Origin: Gibbula magus
Lineage: Eukaryota; Mollusca; Gastropoda; Trochida; Trochidae
DNA: 64,000 nucleotides
Direction: 5' to 3'
Assembly: GCA_936450465.1 (NCBI GenBank)
Contig: OW388304.1
Span: 41,292,914 to 41,356,913 of the forward strand
The notes under the pieces are model-generated. The model was not told where the DNA came from, searched no databases, and saw only the letters and a program-made list of their open reading frames with translations. Made by a program: the position numbers and the translations under genes. The first letter of the stretch is position 1. Each line of letters starts with the position of its first letter. Positions 12,501 to 27,000 of the stretch are shown here, piece by piece.

Positions 12501-15500
12501 ACACTCAACCGCAAAAAAAACGTCACCAAACACAATACAAGATAATTCAATCCAAGAGTGATACACACGACAGAAACAGAGATGCATCATGTCTCCAGAA
12601 GCCAACTAAACTAAATTTGAAATTTCAAAACATTATCTGTTCAAATTTCGGAGAAACGCATATTTTAAAAATCGCCGTTTTCGAATCTTCTTTACTAGAC
12701 GAGATTTGATAGTCAAAAAGGGCTTTTTGTCTTGTTTTATCGTGTCTTACAGTAAAGTAAAGTTAAATTCCAAACATTCTGGCCAAAAACCATTGGTAAA
12801 AAAGCCATTTCAGCACCCCAAGTGTACTTGAACAGATATGAAAATGAAAGTATTATAATCTGATGTATGAGAATGAGAATACCTCTTTACAAATCATGAC
12901 TCTATAAAATGCATTAAAATAGACTTTCTCTGGCTGCAGTATTTCGAATTCTAGACTGTTGAACATGTAGTGACGTTTCTTTTGCAGCTGAGTGTATGTG
13001 ACTACAATAACATACAGAGTGTCCCTTCAAGACGCTTGTTTATGTTCAAATGTTGCGGTGGCCACCATGACATAACGTTATTCAAAGGACAGATAACTCA
13101 TATTTCCTGTCCTCGAGAGAGAGGTATTTTATTTTCGCTTCATTCAGGATGACTGTTGCAACTACTATTATGAACTTGTACATCTCAAATTATTTTAAAA
13201 TTGTATTTTAAAAGAGTGAATATTCAAAAGCGCAATATCAATAACCCAAATGATAGGGTTTATATTAATCCCCTGTTCTGTCCCTATTTTCGGACAATAC
13301 ATTATGCAGATGTATGTTAAAGATCTACGTTCTCATATAGCACTGAGTGACGTCTGCACTTGCCAAAAGGCCTTCTTTGAGACTGACCAAACAGGGGGCG
13401 ATGCAGCTATTTGCACGTGAGCCTTTTTCTTATATCAAATAATTGATAAAATATTCGTGATGTAAGAGAGATCATTGAGATGATGAGTTGAAATATATAC
13501 TTCTGTGAACAACCATTTGTGGTGTTGTTTATTTCATTTGCATCCAACATTTTATAAGTAAATTTCAATGAACCTCAAATGTTCCTGAAGCTGATGTTTC
13601 TGAACAATTCTGGATGATATATCCGGTACGTCACAACGGCAGAGTTTACGAAATAGAAAGGTTAAATTTGTAAACAAATGGCAACCATCATGTTCAACGA
13701 TATATAAAGGGATTGGCACATGAAATATGAAAAGATATTCACAATGGAATTGAACATGATAATGTGGTACGTAAATACAATGAAAAGATATACACAATAT
13801 ATTTGCACGTGATAATATTAATGTATTAAAATGAACAGATGTACACAAAATGTTTGTGTTTGATAATATGAAAAAAATAATGATATAAAATATAAGGTTT
13901 CTAGTGTTTACTGTTCTAGGGCGGGTCCCATAGATATACAATTGATATAAAAACAACATAGTGAAAATATTTCAACGAGAAAAATTCACAAAGATATATT
14001 GTAAAAATATAATATCAATATTCATACAGACGTCTTTGTTTTCATTTTTTATTTTTTAAACGAGGACATTCTTATCATTTTTTCCACATAAGGATTAGTT
14101 AAAGATTAAAAAAGATTTCACATTTCTACGAATCTTCCAAATCATTTCCTTTTTGAAACATTCATCTTCAAACATTAGACTTTAAACGTTCACCTTTAAA
14201 CATTCACCTTCAAACATTCTTGGTAAACATTAAACATTCATATTCAAACATTCATTGTTATACATCAAACATTCACCTTTAAACATTAACCTTCAAACAT
14301 TAACGTATATTAACTCTTTAAACATTAAACCATACAACATTCATCTTTAACCATTGAACATTCATCTTCAAACATTCATCTGTAAACATTAACCTTTAAA
14401 CATTCACCTTTTAAACATTAAACATTGACCTTTAATCATTCACCTTACAACATTGACCTTTAAACATTAAACATTCACATTTTGACATTCATCTTAAAAC
14501 ATTCACCCTTAAACATTAAACATTCAACTTTAAAGATTAAACATAAACATTTACACATTAAACCTTCACCTTTAAACATTAAATATTCACATTTAAACAT
14601 TAAACATTCGCCTTTAAACATTACTTTACAGTTTCAACATTCAGCTTAAAACATTAACCTTTAAACATTCACCTTACTTAAATTAGAACATTTTTTTCCA
14701 TTCATAGTAACATTGATCTCAATCATCTTGAAAACAGGTCATGGTCCTTCACATTTCAGAGCGGTTACAACCTATTACAACTGTCTGGTAGGCACAACAT
14801 CTGCAGCATGTGATGGAAGTTCCACGGTGAAGGATCTTGCTACAGCTGCTGAAAGCTCAATACCAACAACATGTGCAGGCGAGTGTAGTTTTTTGCTTGC
14901 ATATTATTGTTTTCTAAAATCTGTCATTTACTATTATAAGAATAATCAACGAGTTGCGAGGAATTACGGATTATCTGTCCCGAGTTAATTATTGTGATAA
15001 ACTTTAGCGAGGAGTTTGACATAATAATTCACGAGGGACAGATAATTCGTAATTCCGAGCACCGAGTTGGTTATACTTTTTCTTACCCAAGATCATTTTA
15101 ATGCGTAAAAATCGAAAAACAAGACCCCAATTCACGATCTTTGATAAGACTGTAAAATACAAATTGTAGTCATACGCCATTCATAAACTCTTTCACATCT
15201 TCAAGATGAGCATATTCAAATAGTTTGCAACTTTTTTCAGAACTATTTAAAGTAACTGTTGAATTTTATTGCCAAAACGGTTTACTGACATAGAAAACAT
15301 TTATATTGTAAATTATGTCGCAGAATGAGGGAAAATTAGTTGAAACGTGAACTAACAATCGCACTGTTGGAATGAAAGATAAGAGTGTCATTAAGTCACA
15401 AAATGACGTCATGGTTATTGACGTCACAAAGCCGTGACGTCACGGCAGTGCAGCCGGCGACTCGTGCATGCTGCTTCGCTTTGCAAGTTTAATACTGTAA

Positions 15501-18500
15501 TTACGGTCTCGGAAACTTAGGTTGAACATGATTTTATATCTAATATGTTTTACTGAGTTGTGACTTCAATTAGGTATGCTCGAGGTTGTTCATTTATGTG
15601 ATTTAGCTTAAACAGAATAGCTTAGCAATTCATGAACGAGCGCAAAGTAGTTCCGTCAACCATCAAAACGCAAGTTATATTTAGAAAAACTGTAATTCCC
15701 ATGACCATGACCATTATGAAACTTTAATACCCGTCATATCTGTGCCCGCTTGGGTAAGAATAAGGTTTATTCAATATATAAGTAAATGCTGCGACACATA
15801 AAGCGACAGTTTTAGAATTGTAGGTCTCATACAATTTCAGACAGCTTTCAGTTTAGACAGAAAGGTGTTTGACCATTGAACCACATTATAAACTCTTCAC
15901 TGAGTGTTTAGGTACCACTTCATCAGTCAGATCACTTGAACTACCTTCGTTTAATGTGAAAAAAGATTATTCAAGATTTTGTATTGTAACTCTGTGACAA
16001 AATTCAGAAAAGACCGACACTTGTGACTGTCAAATTGCCTATGCGAAGGATGATATCTTGAGTGATCCTTTAAAATGCACGTGAGTAGAAACAAAAACAT
16101 ATACATCCAAAATATTTGTTTGTTCCCAACATATTGTACCACCCTTTAATAAATCCACATGGTTTGATTGTTCATAAACAGGACACCATAACATAAAAGT
16201 GTTACGTTTAACATTTGATGACATATAATTCGCAGTAACTTTATTAACAAAAAATGCTATCAATTACATTAACAAATATTTAATTATTCGCAAGTTATTA
16301 TCAACCGGCTTATGTTTTCATTTAATACATTAGTATAACGAGTTTAGTATAAAAAAATGTATACCTCAAAATGTGAACAGATTGAAATATAAGGCAATTT
16401 TTATTTGTTTTGCTTGTTAGTTTCATGGTTTTGAGTTATTGCAATTATTACACATGTCAATACATCTTTGTATGATGGTTTCGAATAACTAAGCTCATCA
16501 TCTTTTTAACATGCCTTTTTGTAGTTTCTCTTTGTTATATCATAGGGCGGTTACAGCCTATTACAACTGTCTGACAGGCAAGACCAACTTAGCATGTGAT
16601 GGGAGTTCCACAGTGAATAATCTTGCTACAGCTATTGAGAGCAAAATACCAGTAACATGTGCAGGTGAGACAGGCCTACCAAAGAAAACCTATTCACCAC
16701 GCAGAAAAACTTGGAAAAACCTACAATAATCATGGAAATAGCAACTTAAATATAATACCGCGACACATAAACAGTGAAAGGTGGAATGTTAAACTATCCT
16801 CATGTAGCTGAAAACAAAAACTCTGCCACCGATAACTTCGCACATGTGCATATTGAAGGGTCAGTCTCCACCATACATGTATGTTCACATTTGCGATTTT
16901 GGACAGAATGCGAGTACTTTTCCTTCATCGTTTAATGCGTTTTTAATGGTTATTTGTAATTTCTTTTTCTGCACAGTTGTTTAGTTAACAGTGTTTTCAT
17001 ATTTAGTAAATAACACCAGCTATTTTAGCATTTAAAGCCCATTATGTTCGTGAGGCGATTCCCAAAATATATTTACTAGGTCAGGTGATATTCGCGGTAC
17101 GTGGTAGAGGTCAAAGTTCACTCAGATTAAAACATGGCAGTTTCAAAGTTGTGTGTGTCTGAGTAGTAGATTTCGTTGCACCTTTCACTGTTTCTGTGTC
17201 GCAGTAATATATTTAGGATGCTATTTCCAAGATTAATGTAGGCTTTTCCAGGTTTTTCTGCACAGAGTGAACGTTTTGTTTGGTAGGCCTGTGAGATGTG
17301 GAGTCTTTTCTGTGTACTCTGAGTAAATGGAACTACACTACATCAAGCAGTATTTTGTATTGCACCGTCCTTTCAGGGAGTACCAGACACAGATTTTTAA
17401 AGATTTTATCGTAAATTTTCTTTTTTAATTTCGAAAAGACTGACACTTGTGACTGTTAGATAACCTATTCAAAAACCCGAAATAAGGGTCACAGGGGTCA
17501 TGACATAAAAACCTATTTCATCTTCTTCTCCAGTACGAACAGCTTTATAAGTTGAAATGTTGTGTACAGACGCCTTGGCTATAGGAGACTCTAAATGCTA
17601 GATTTCGGTCACAATTATGGGTCACAGTGCCCTCGAGTTGGAGATATTTTGAAACGTTTTTGGTTTATTGTTGAAAGCCTGTTAACCTCAACGGCTGCAG
17701 AGCCAATTATTTTACATAAAGTACTTCAAATTTGTTATATCTCTGATAATATTTCTTGAAAATTTACATTTTAAAACTAATAAATTGTATTGATTAAAGC
17801 CTGATGAGCTACTGAGTCAATGGCTCTATGTTATGTTTATTACGTTGTTCAAAATAACATTTTCAAATAATGATGTACATTCAAGTTATACATTTACCAG
17901 TAATATCCTCATATGGTTTTGGAAAGGGTTCTCTTATATATCCGTCAATGTTGTTTGATAAATAGAATGTAAGATATATGCTCCATTTTTCTATGAAAGT
18001 AAATTTGAGTGATATGAGGACCTTTGTAAGATTTGTCTATCTTATTTTCATTGAATTTATTTCCGAATTACAAATTCAAGTATAACATATTTCAGAAAAG
18101 ACGGACACTTGTGATTGTCAGATTACCTACGCAAAGGTTGATATATCTACTGATCCAAAAAAATGCTTGTGAGTTGAATAAAGCATAAATTTCTCGAAAT
18201 ATGTTTATTGATATAATATATTGTACTCATCTTTAATAAATAAATATGTTTTGATTGTTCAGGAACATTTATTTATTTATTTATTCTTTCATTTATTAAA
18301 TAATTAATTAATTAATTAATTAAATTAATTTGATTATTTAGGTTTTAATACTGCAATATATGAATAGGTTAAAATGCAAACTAGTGAAACTATTAAAGAC
18401 ACTTTTCATGTGTTAGGATATTAAAGATAGAATCACTGGATGTGAACATGCTAATCTTTTGAACAATCTCTTCTCTTACTTTTATTTGTCAACTCGCAGG

Positions 18501-21060
18501 GCCGTTACAACCTATTACAACTGTCTGACAGGCAAGACCAACGCAGCATGTGATGGGACTTCCACAGTGCAGGATCTTGCTACAGCTATTAAGAGCGCTA
18601 TACCAGGAACATGTGCAGGTCAGTATACAGGGAATACTACTACCAACGTTTAGACTTATTTCAAATATAACTAAACCTATATGATTACTGTTGTTAATGG
18701 CCTGTCAATAGCTTTTAAATATTCAGTATCTAAATAACTACATTCATCCTATGATACATGTGCAGGTCAGTATACAGAGGATATTACTACCAACGTCTAG
18801 AATGTCTCTAAAATATTATTAAACCTGTGAACGACCTGTGGATACTTTCAAAACATTTACTATCCAACTCAAATCGATTGTATAATACCGAATAATTACT
18901 TCTCATAATGACAAATGGCTTGAAAACTCGTTTAGTACAATCTCTTTCTGTAACGAAAGTATTGATTGAATAAATGGCTTCTGTATTCTCCTCGGAAAAT
19001 GGAATCACACTATGTCAAGCAGTATATTTTTGGTATTGCACCGTCCTTTCAAGGAGTAGCAGAGAAATATTATTAAAGATGTTTTTGTAATACTTCATTC
19101 AGAAAAGACTGACACTTGTGACTGCCAGATTGCCTATGCAAAGGCCGATATGTCAAGTGATCCCTTAAAATGCAAGTAAGTAGAATAAAGCATAGAAGTC
19201 CAGAAATATCTTTAGAAATATATGCGAGATAGATAATGAACAAATGCAACATTGTTGATCCAATGTACATCTATCAGAAGAGACCTGGATGTATAATGAC
19301 TGAATAGATAAGCTGTTCGTACGGTCAGTGCTACTGGCTGGTGACTTGTTCCTGAACAAATATAACAATTTCACAAATATCCTCATATATACAACGTATT
19401 GTACTTATAGGATATCTAATTAGGTTCCTCTTTCATATCAAGTTTATGTACCGAGTGATATAAATTTGATTTGTCTCGAGCTACGTTCATTTTATGTATG
19501 AATAAAATAGTCCAGGCAATGTCAAAGTTCATCGTTAGCCAACCAAATAACCCGAAGGTGTTATGACACATATGTGTCAAAACAGATTGTTTTGAAACCC
19601 CTTTACGAAGTACCACTTGGGTAATCATTATCTTTTATAATGTAAATGTACATGCTTTGATTTTTCAAGAAAAAGGCACATTTCATGGTAAAATTCTTAT
19701 CTTTAACTTGATCAAATTAGATATATATTCACTAAATATGAGACTCCCAATCTTTGGAAAATCTCAGTTTTGTATTGCTATTCCACAGTGCGGTTACAAC
19801 CTATTACAACTGTCTGACAGGCAAGACCAACTTAGCATGTGATGGGAGTTCCACAGTGAATAATCTTGCTACAGCTATTGAGAGCAAAATACCAGTAACA
19901 TGTGCAGGTGAGACAGGCCTACCAAAGAAAACCTATTCACCACGCAGAAAAACTTGGAAAAGCCTACAATAATCATGGAAATAGCAACTTAAATATAATA
20001 CCGCGACACAGAAACAGTGAAAGGTGGAATGTTAAACTATCCTCATGTAGCTGAAAACGAAAACCCTGCCACCGATAACTTCGCACATGTGCATATTGAA
20101 GGATCAGTCTCCACCATATGTTCACATTTGCGAATATGGACAGAATGCGAGTACTTTTCCTTCATCGTTTAATGCGTTTTTAATGGTTATTTGTAATTTC
20201 TATTTCTGCACAGTTGTTTAGTTAGAATTGTTTTCATATTTAGTAAAAAACACCAGCTATTTTAGCATTTAAAGCCTATTATGTACGTGAGGCGATTCCC
20301 GAAATATATTTACTAAGTCAGGTGACATTCGCGGTACGTGGTAGAGGTCAAAGTTCACTCAGATTAAAACATGGCAGTTTCAAAGTTTTGTGTGTCTGAG
20401 TAGTAGATTTCGTTGCACCTTTAAATGTTTCTGTGTCGCAGTATTATATTTAGGATGCTATTTCCAAGATAAATGTAGGCTTTTCTAGGTTTTTCTGCAC
20501 AAAGTGAACGTTTTGTTTGGTAGGCCTCTGATATGTGGAGTCTTTTCTGTGTACTCTGAGTAAATGGAACCACACTACATCAAGCAGTATTTTGTATTGC
20601 ACCGTCCTTTCAATGGCTCTCTGTTATGTTTATTACGTTGTTCTATATAACATTTTCAAATAATGATGTACATTCAAGTTATACATTTACCAGTAATATC
20701 CTCATATGGTTTTGGAAAGGGTTCTCTAATATATCCGTCAATGTTGTTTGATAAATAGAATGTAAGCTATATGCTCCATTTTTCTATGAAAGTAAATTTG
20801 AGTGATATGAGGACCTTTGTAGATTTGTCTCTCTTATTTTCATTGAATTTATTTCCGAATTACAAATTTAAGTATAACATATTTCAGAAAAGACGGACAC
20901 TTGTGATTGCCAGATTACCTAAGCAAAGGTTGATATATCTACTGATCCAAAAAAATGCTCGTGAGTTGAATAAAGCATACATTTCTCGAAAAATGTTTAT
21001 TGATACACTATATTGTTCTCATCTTTTATAACTAAATATGTTGTGATTGTTCAGGAACAT

Positions 21061-21095
<35 letters not shown>

Positions 21096-24000
21096 TTCAT
21101 TCATTCATCTATTAAATAATTAATTAATTAATTTAATTAATTTGATTATTTAGGTTTTAATACTGCAATATTTGAATAGGTTAAAATGCAAACTATTGAA
21201 ACTATTAAAGACACTTTTAATGTGTTAGGATATTAAAGATAGAATCACTGGATGTGAACATGCTAATCTTTTGAACAATCTCTTCTCTTACTTTTATTTG
21301 TCAACTCGCAGGGCCGTTACAACCTATTACAACTGTCTGACAGGCAAGACCAACGAAGCATGTGATGGGACTTCCTCAGTGAAGGATCTTGCTACAGCTA
21401 TTGAGAGCGCTTTACCAGGAACATGTGCAGGTCAGTATACAGGGAATACTACTACCAACGTTTAGACTTATTTCAAATATTACTAAACCTATATGATTAC
21501 TGTTGTTAATGGCCTGTCAATAGCTTTTAAATATTCAGTATCTAAATAACTACATTCATCCTATGATACATGTGCAGGTCAGTATACAGAGGATATTACT
21601 ACCAACGTCTAGAATGTCTCTAAAATATTATTAAACCTGTGAACGACCTGTGGATACTTTCAAAACATTTACTATCCAACTCAAATCGATTGTATAATAC
21701 CGAATAATTACTTCTTATAATGACAAATGTCTTGAAAACTCGTTTAGTACAATCTCTTTCTGTAACGAAAGTATTGATTGAATAAATGGCTTCTGTATTC
21801 TCCTCGGAAAATGGAATCACACTATGTCAAGCAGTATATTTTTGGTATTGCACCGTCCTTTCAAGGAGTAGCAGAGAAATATTATTAAAGATGTTTTTGT
21901 AATACTTCATTCAGAAAAGACCGACACTTGTGACTGCCAGATTGCCTATGCAAAGGCCGATATGTCAAGTGATCCCTTAAAATGCAAGTAAGTAGAATAA
22001 AGAATAGAAGTCCAGAAATATCTTTAGAAATAGATGCGAGATAGATAATGAACAAATGCAACATTGTTGATCCAATGTACATCTATCAGAAGAGACCTGG
22101 ATGTATAATGACTGAATAGATAAGCTGTTCGTACGGTCAGTGCTACTGGTTGGTGACTTATTCCTGAACAAATATAACAATTTCACAAATATTTTCATAT
22201 ATACAACGTATTGTACTTATAGAATATCTAACGAGGTTCCTCTTTCATATCAAGTTTATGTCCCGAGTGATATAAATTTGATTTGTCTCGAGCTATGTTC
22301 ATTTTATGTATGAATAAAATAGTCCAGGCAATGTCAAAGTTCATCGTTAGCCAACCAAATAACTCGAAGGTGTTATGAAACATATGTGTCACAACAGATT
22401 GTTTTGAAACCCCTTTAAGAAGTACCACTTGAGTAATCATTATCTTTTATAATGTAAATGTACATGCTTTGATTTTTCAAGAAAATGACACATTCCATGA
22501 TCAAAATTCTTATCTTTAACTTGATCACATTAGATATATATTCACTGAATATGAGACTCCCAATCTTTGGAAAATCTCAGTTTTTCATTGCTATTTCACA
22601 GTGCGGTTACAACCTATTACAACTGTCTGACAGGCAAGACCAACTTAGCATGTGATGGGAGTTCCACAGTGAATAATCTTGCTACAGCTATTGAGAGCAA
22701 AATACCAGTAACATGTGCAGGTGAGACAGGCCTATCAAAGAAAACCTATCCACCGCGCAGAAAAACTTGGAAAAGCCTACAATAATCATGGAAATAGCAA
22801 CTTAAATATAATACCGCGACACAGAAACAGTGAAAGGTGGAATGTTAAACTATCCTCATGTAGCTGAAAACGAAAACCCTGCCACCGATAACTTCGCACA
22901 TGTGCATATTGAAGGGTCAGTCTCCACCATATGTTCACATTTGCGATTATGGACAGAATGTGAGTACTTTTTCTTCATCGTTTAATGCGTTTTTAATGGT
23001 TATTTGTAATTTCTATTTCTGCACAGTTGTTTAGTTAGAATTTTTTTCATATTTAGTAAAAAACACCAGCTATTTTAGCATTTAAAGCCTGTTATGTACG
23101 TGAGGCGATTCCCGAAATATATTTACTAAGTCAGGTGACATTCGCGGTACATGGTAGAGGTCAAAGTTCACTCAGATTAAAACATGGCAGTTTCAAAGTT
23201 TTGTGTGTCTGAGTAGTAGATTTCGTTGCACCTTTCACTGTTTCTGTGTCGCAGTATTATATTTAGGATGCTATTTCCAAGATAAATGTAGGCTTTTCCA
23301 GTTTTTTCTGCACAGAGTGAACGTTTTGTTTGGTAGGCCTCTGATATGTGGAGTCTTTTCTGTGTACTCTGAGTAAATGGAACCACACTACATCAAGCAG
23401 TATTTTGTATTGCACCGTCCTTTCAGGGAGTACCAGACACAGATTTTAAAGATTTTATCGTAAATTTTCTTTTGGAATTCCGAAAAGACTGACACTTGTG
23501 ACTGTTAGATATCCTATTCAAAAACCCTAAATAAGGGTCACAGGGGTCATGACATAAAAAACCTATTTCATCTTCTTCTCCAGTACGAAAAGCTCTATAA
23601 GTTGAAATGTTGTGTACAGACGCCTTGGCTATAGGAGACTAGGAGTTTTTTGGTTTATTGTTGAAAGCCTGTTAACCTCAACAGCTACAGAGCCAAATAT
23701 TTTATATAAAGTACTTGAAATTTGTTTTATGTCTGATAATACTTCTTGAAAATTTACATTTTAAAACTAATAAATTGTATTGATTAAAGCCTGATGAGCT
23801 ACTGAGTCAATGGCTCTATGTTATGTTTATTACGTTGTTCTATATAACATTTTTAAATAATGATGTACATTCAAGTTATACATTTACCAGTAATATCCTC
23901 ATATGGCTATGGAAAGGGTTCCCTTATATTTCCGTCAATGTTGTTTGATAAATAGAATGTAAGATATATGCTCCATTTTTCTATGAAAGTAAATTTGAGT

Positions 24001-27000
24001 GATATGAGGACCTTTGTAAGATTTGTCTATCTTATTTTCATTGAATTTATTTCCGAATTACAAATTTAAGTATAACATATTTCAGAAAAGACGGACACTT
24101 GTGATTGCCAGATTACCTACGCAAAGGTTGATATATCTACTGATCCAAAAAAATGCTCGTGAGTTGAATAAAGCATACATTTCTCGAAAAAAGTTTATTG
24201 ATACACTATATTGTTCTCATCTTTAATAACTAAATATGTTGTGATTGTTCAGGAACATTTATTTATTTATTTATTTATTCATTCATCTATTAAATAATTA
24301 ATTAATTAATTTAATTAATTTAATTATTTAGGTTTTAATACTGCAATATTTGAATAGGTTAAAATGCAAACTAGTGAAACTATTAAAGACACTTTTAATG
24401 TGTTAGGATATTAAAGATAGAATCACTGGATGTGAACATCCTAATCTTTTGAACAATCTCTTCTCTTACTTTTATTTATCAACTCGCAGGGCCGTTACAA
24501 CCTATTACAACTGTCTGACAGGCAAGACCAACGAAGCATGTGATGGGACTTCCTCAGTGAAGGATCTTGCTACAGCTATTGAGAGCGCTATACCAGGAAC
24601 ATGTGCAGGTCAGTATACAGGGAATACTACTACCAACGTTTAGACTTATTTCAAATATAACTAAACCTATATGATTACTGTTGTTAATGGCCTGTCAATA
24701 GCTTTTAAATATTCAGTATCTAAATAACTAAATTCATCATATGATACATGTGCAGGTCAGTATACAGAGGATATTACTACCAACGTCTAGAATGTCTCTA
24801 AAATATTATTAAACCTGTGAACGACCTGTGGATACTTTCAAAACATTTACTATCCAACTCAAATCGATTGTATAATACCGAATAATTACTTCTTATAATG
24901 ACAAATGTCTTGAAAACTCGTTTAGTACAATCTCTTTCTTTAACGAAAGTATTGATTGAATAAATGGCTTCTGTATTCTCCTCGGAAAATGGAATCACAC
25001 TATGTCAAGCAGTATATTTTTGGTATTGCACCGTCCTTTCAAGGAGTAGCAGAGAAATATTATTAAAGATGTTTTTGTAATACTTCATTCAGAAAAGACC
25101 GACACTTGTGACTGCCAGATTGCCTATGCAAAGGCCGATATGTCAAGTGATCCCTTAAAATGCAAGTAAGTAGAATAAAGAATAGAAGTCCAGAAATATC
25201 TTTAGAAATAGATGCGAGATAGATAATGAACACATGCAACATTGTTGATCCAATGTACATCTATCAGAAGAGACCTGGATGTATAATGACTGAATAGATA
25301 AGCTGTTCGTACGGTCAGTGCTACTGGTTGGTGACTTATTCCTGAACAAATATAACAATTTCACAAATATTTTCATATATACAACGTATTGTACTTATAG
25401 AATATCTAACGAGGTTCCTCTTTCATATCAAGTTTATGTCCCGAGTGATATAAATTTGATTTGTCTCGAGCTATGTTCATTTTATGTATGAATAAAATAG
25501 TCCAGGCAATGTCAAAGTTCATCGTTAGCCAACCAAATAACTCGAAGGTGTTATGAAACATATGTGTCACAACAGATTGTTTTGAAACCCCTTTACGAAG
25601 TACCACTTGAGTAATCATTATCTTTTATAATGTAAATGTACATGCTTTGATTTTTCAAGAAAATGACACATTCCATGATCAAAACTCTTATCTTTAACTT
25701 GATCACATTAGATATATATTCACTGAATATGAGACTCCCAATCTTTGGAAAATCTCAGTTTTTCATTGCTATTTCACAGTGCGGTTACAACCTATTACAA
25801 CTGTCTGACAGGCAAGACCAACTTAGCATGTGATGGGAGTTCCACAGTGAATAATCTTGCTACAGCTATTGAGAGCAAAATACCAGTAACATGTGCAGGT
25901 GAGACAGGCCTACCAAAGAAAACCTATCCACCGCGCAGAAAAACTTGGAAAAGCCTACAATAATCATGGAAATAGCAACTTAAATATAATACCGCGACAC
26001 AGAAACAGTGAAAGGTGGAATGTTAAACTATCCTCATGTAGCTGAAAACGAAAACCCTGCCACCGATAACTTCGCACATGTGCATATTGAAGGGTCAGTC
26101 TCCACCATATGTTCACATTTGCGATTATGGACAGAATGTGAGTACTTTTCCTTCATCGTTTAATGCGTTTTTAATGGTTATTTGTAATTTCTATTTCTGC
26201 ACAGTTGTTTAGTTAGAATTTTTTTCATATTTAGTAAAAAACACCAGCTATTTTAGCATTTAAAGCCCATTATGTACGTGAGGCGATTCCCGAAATATAT
26301 TTACTAAGTCAGGTGACATTCGCGGTACATGGTAGAGGTCAAAGTTCACTCAGATTAAAACATGGCAGTTTCAAAGTTTTGTGTGTCTGAGTAGTAGATT
26401 TCGTTGCACCTTTCACTGTTTCTGTGTCGCAGTATTATATTTAGGATGCTATTTCCAAGATAAATGTAGGCTTTTCCAGTTTTTTTCTGCACAGAGTGAA
26501 CGTTTTGTTTGGTAGGCCTCTGATATGTGGAGTCTTTTCTGTGTACTCTGAGTAAATGGAACCACACTACATCAAGCAGTATTTTGTATTGCACCGTCCT
26601 TTCAGGGAGTACCAGACACAGATTTTTAAAGATTTTATCGTAAATTTTCTTTTGGAATTCCGAAAAGACTGACACTTGTGACTGTTAGATAACCTATTCA
26701 AAAACCCTAAATAAGGGTCACAGGGGTCATGACATAAAAAACCTATTTCATCTTCTTCTCCAGTACGAAAAGCTCTATAAGTTGAAATGTTGTGTACAGA
26801 CGCCTTGGCTATAGGAGACTAGGAGTTTTTTGGTTTATTGTTGAAAGCCTGTTAACCTCAACAGCTACAGAGCCAACTATTTTATATAAAGTACTTGAAA
26901 TTTGTTTTATCTCTGATAATACTTCTTGAAAATTTACATTTTAAAACTAATAAATTGTAGTGATTAAAGCCTGATGAGCTACTGAGTCAATGGCTCTATG

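Noticed and set aside
12970..13152. ORF near a TTTTGCAG acceptor-like site, considered as an extra A exon
   Set aside because: No C-x-C motif or AAATGC end; the AG belongs to the MITE end at 12995.
13552..13959. 135-codon minus ORF
   Set aside because: Low-complexity AT-rich quasi-repeats; hydrophobic composition follows from T-rich codons.
14150..14690. Possible CRISPR-like or regulatory array
   Set aside because: Units are contiguous, variable and without unique spacers; it is a minisatellite in a eukaryotic intron.
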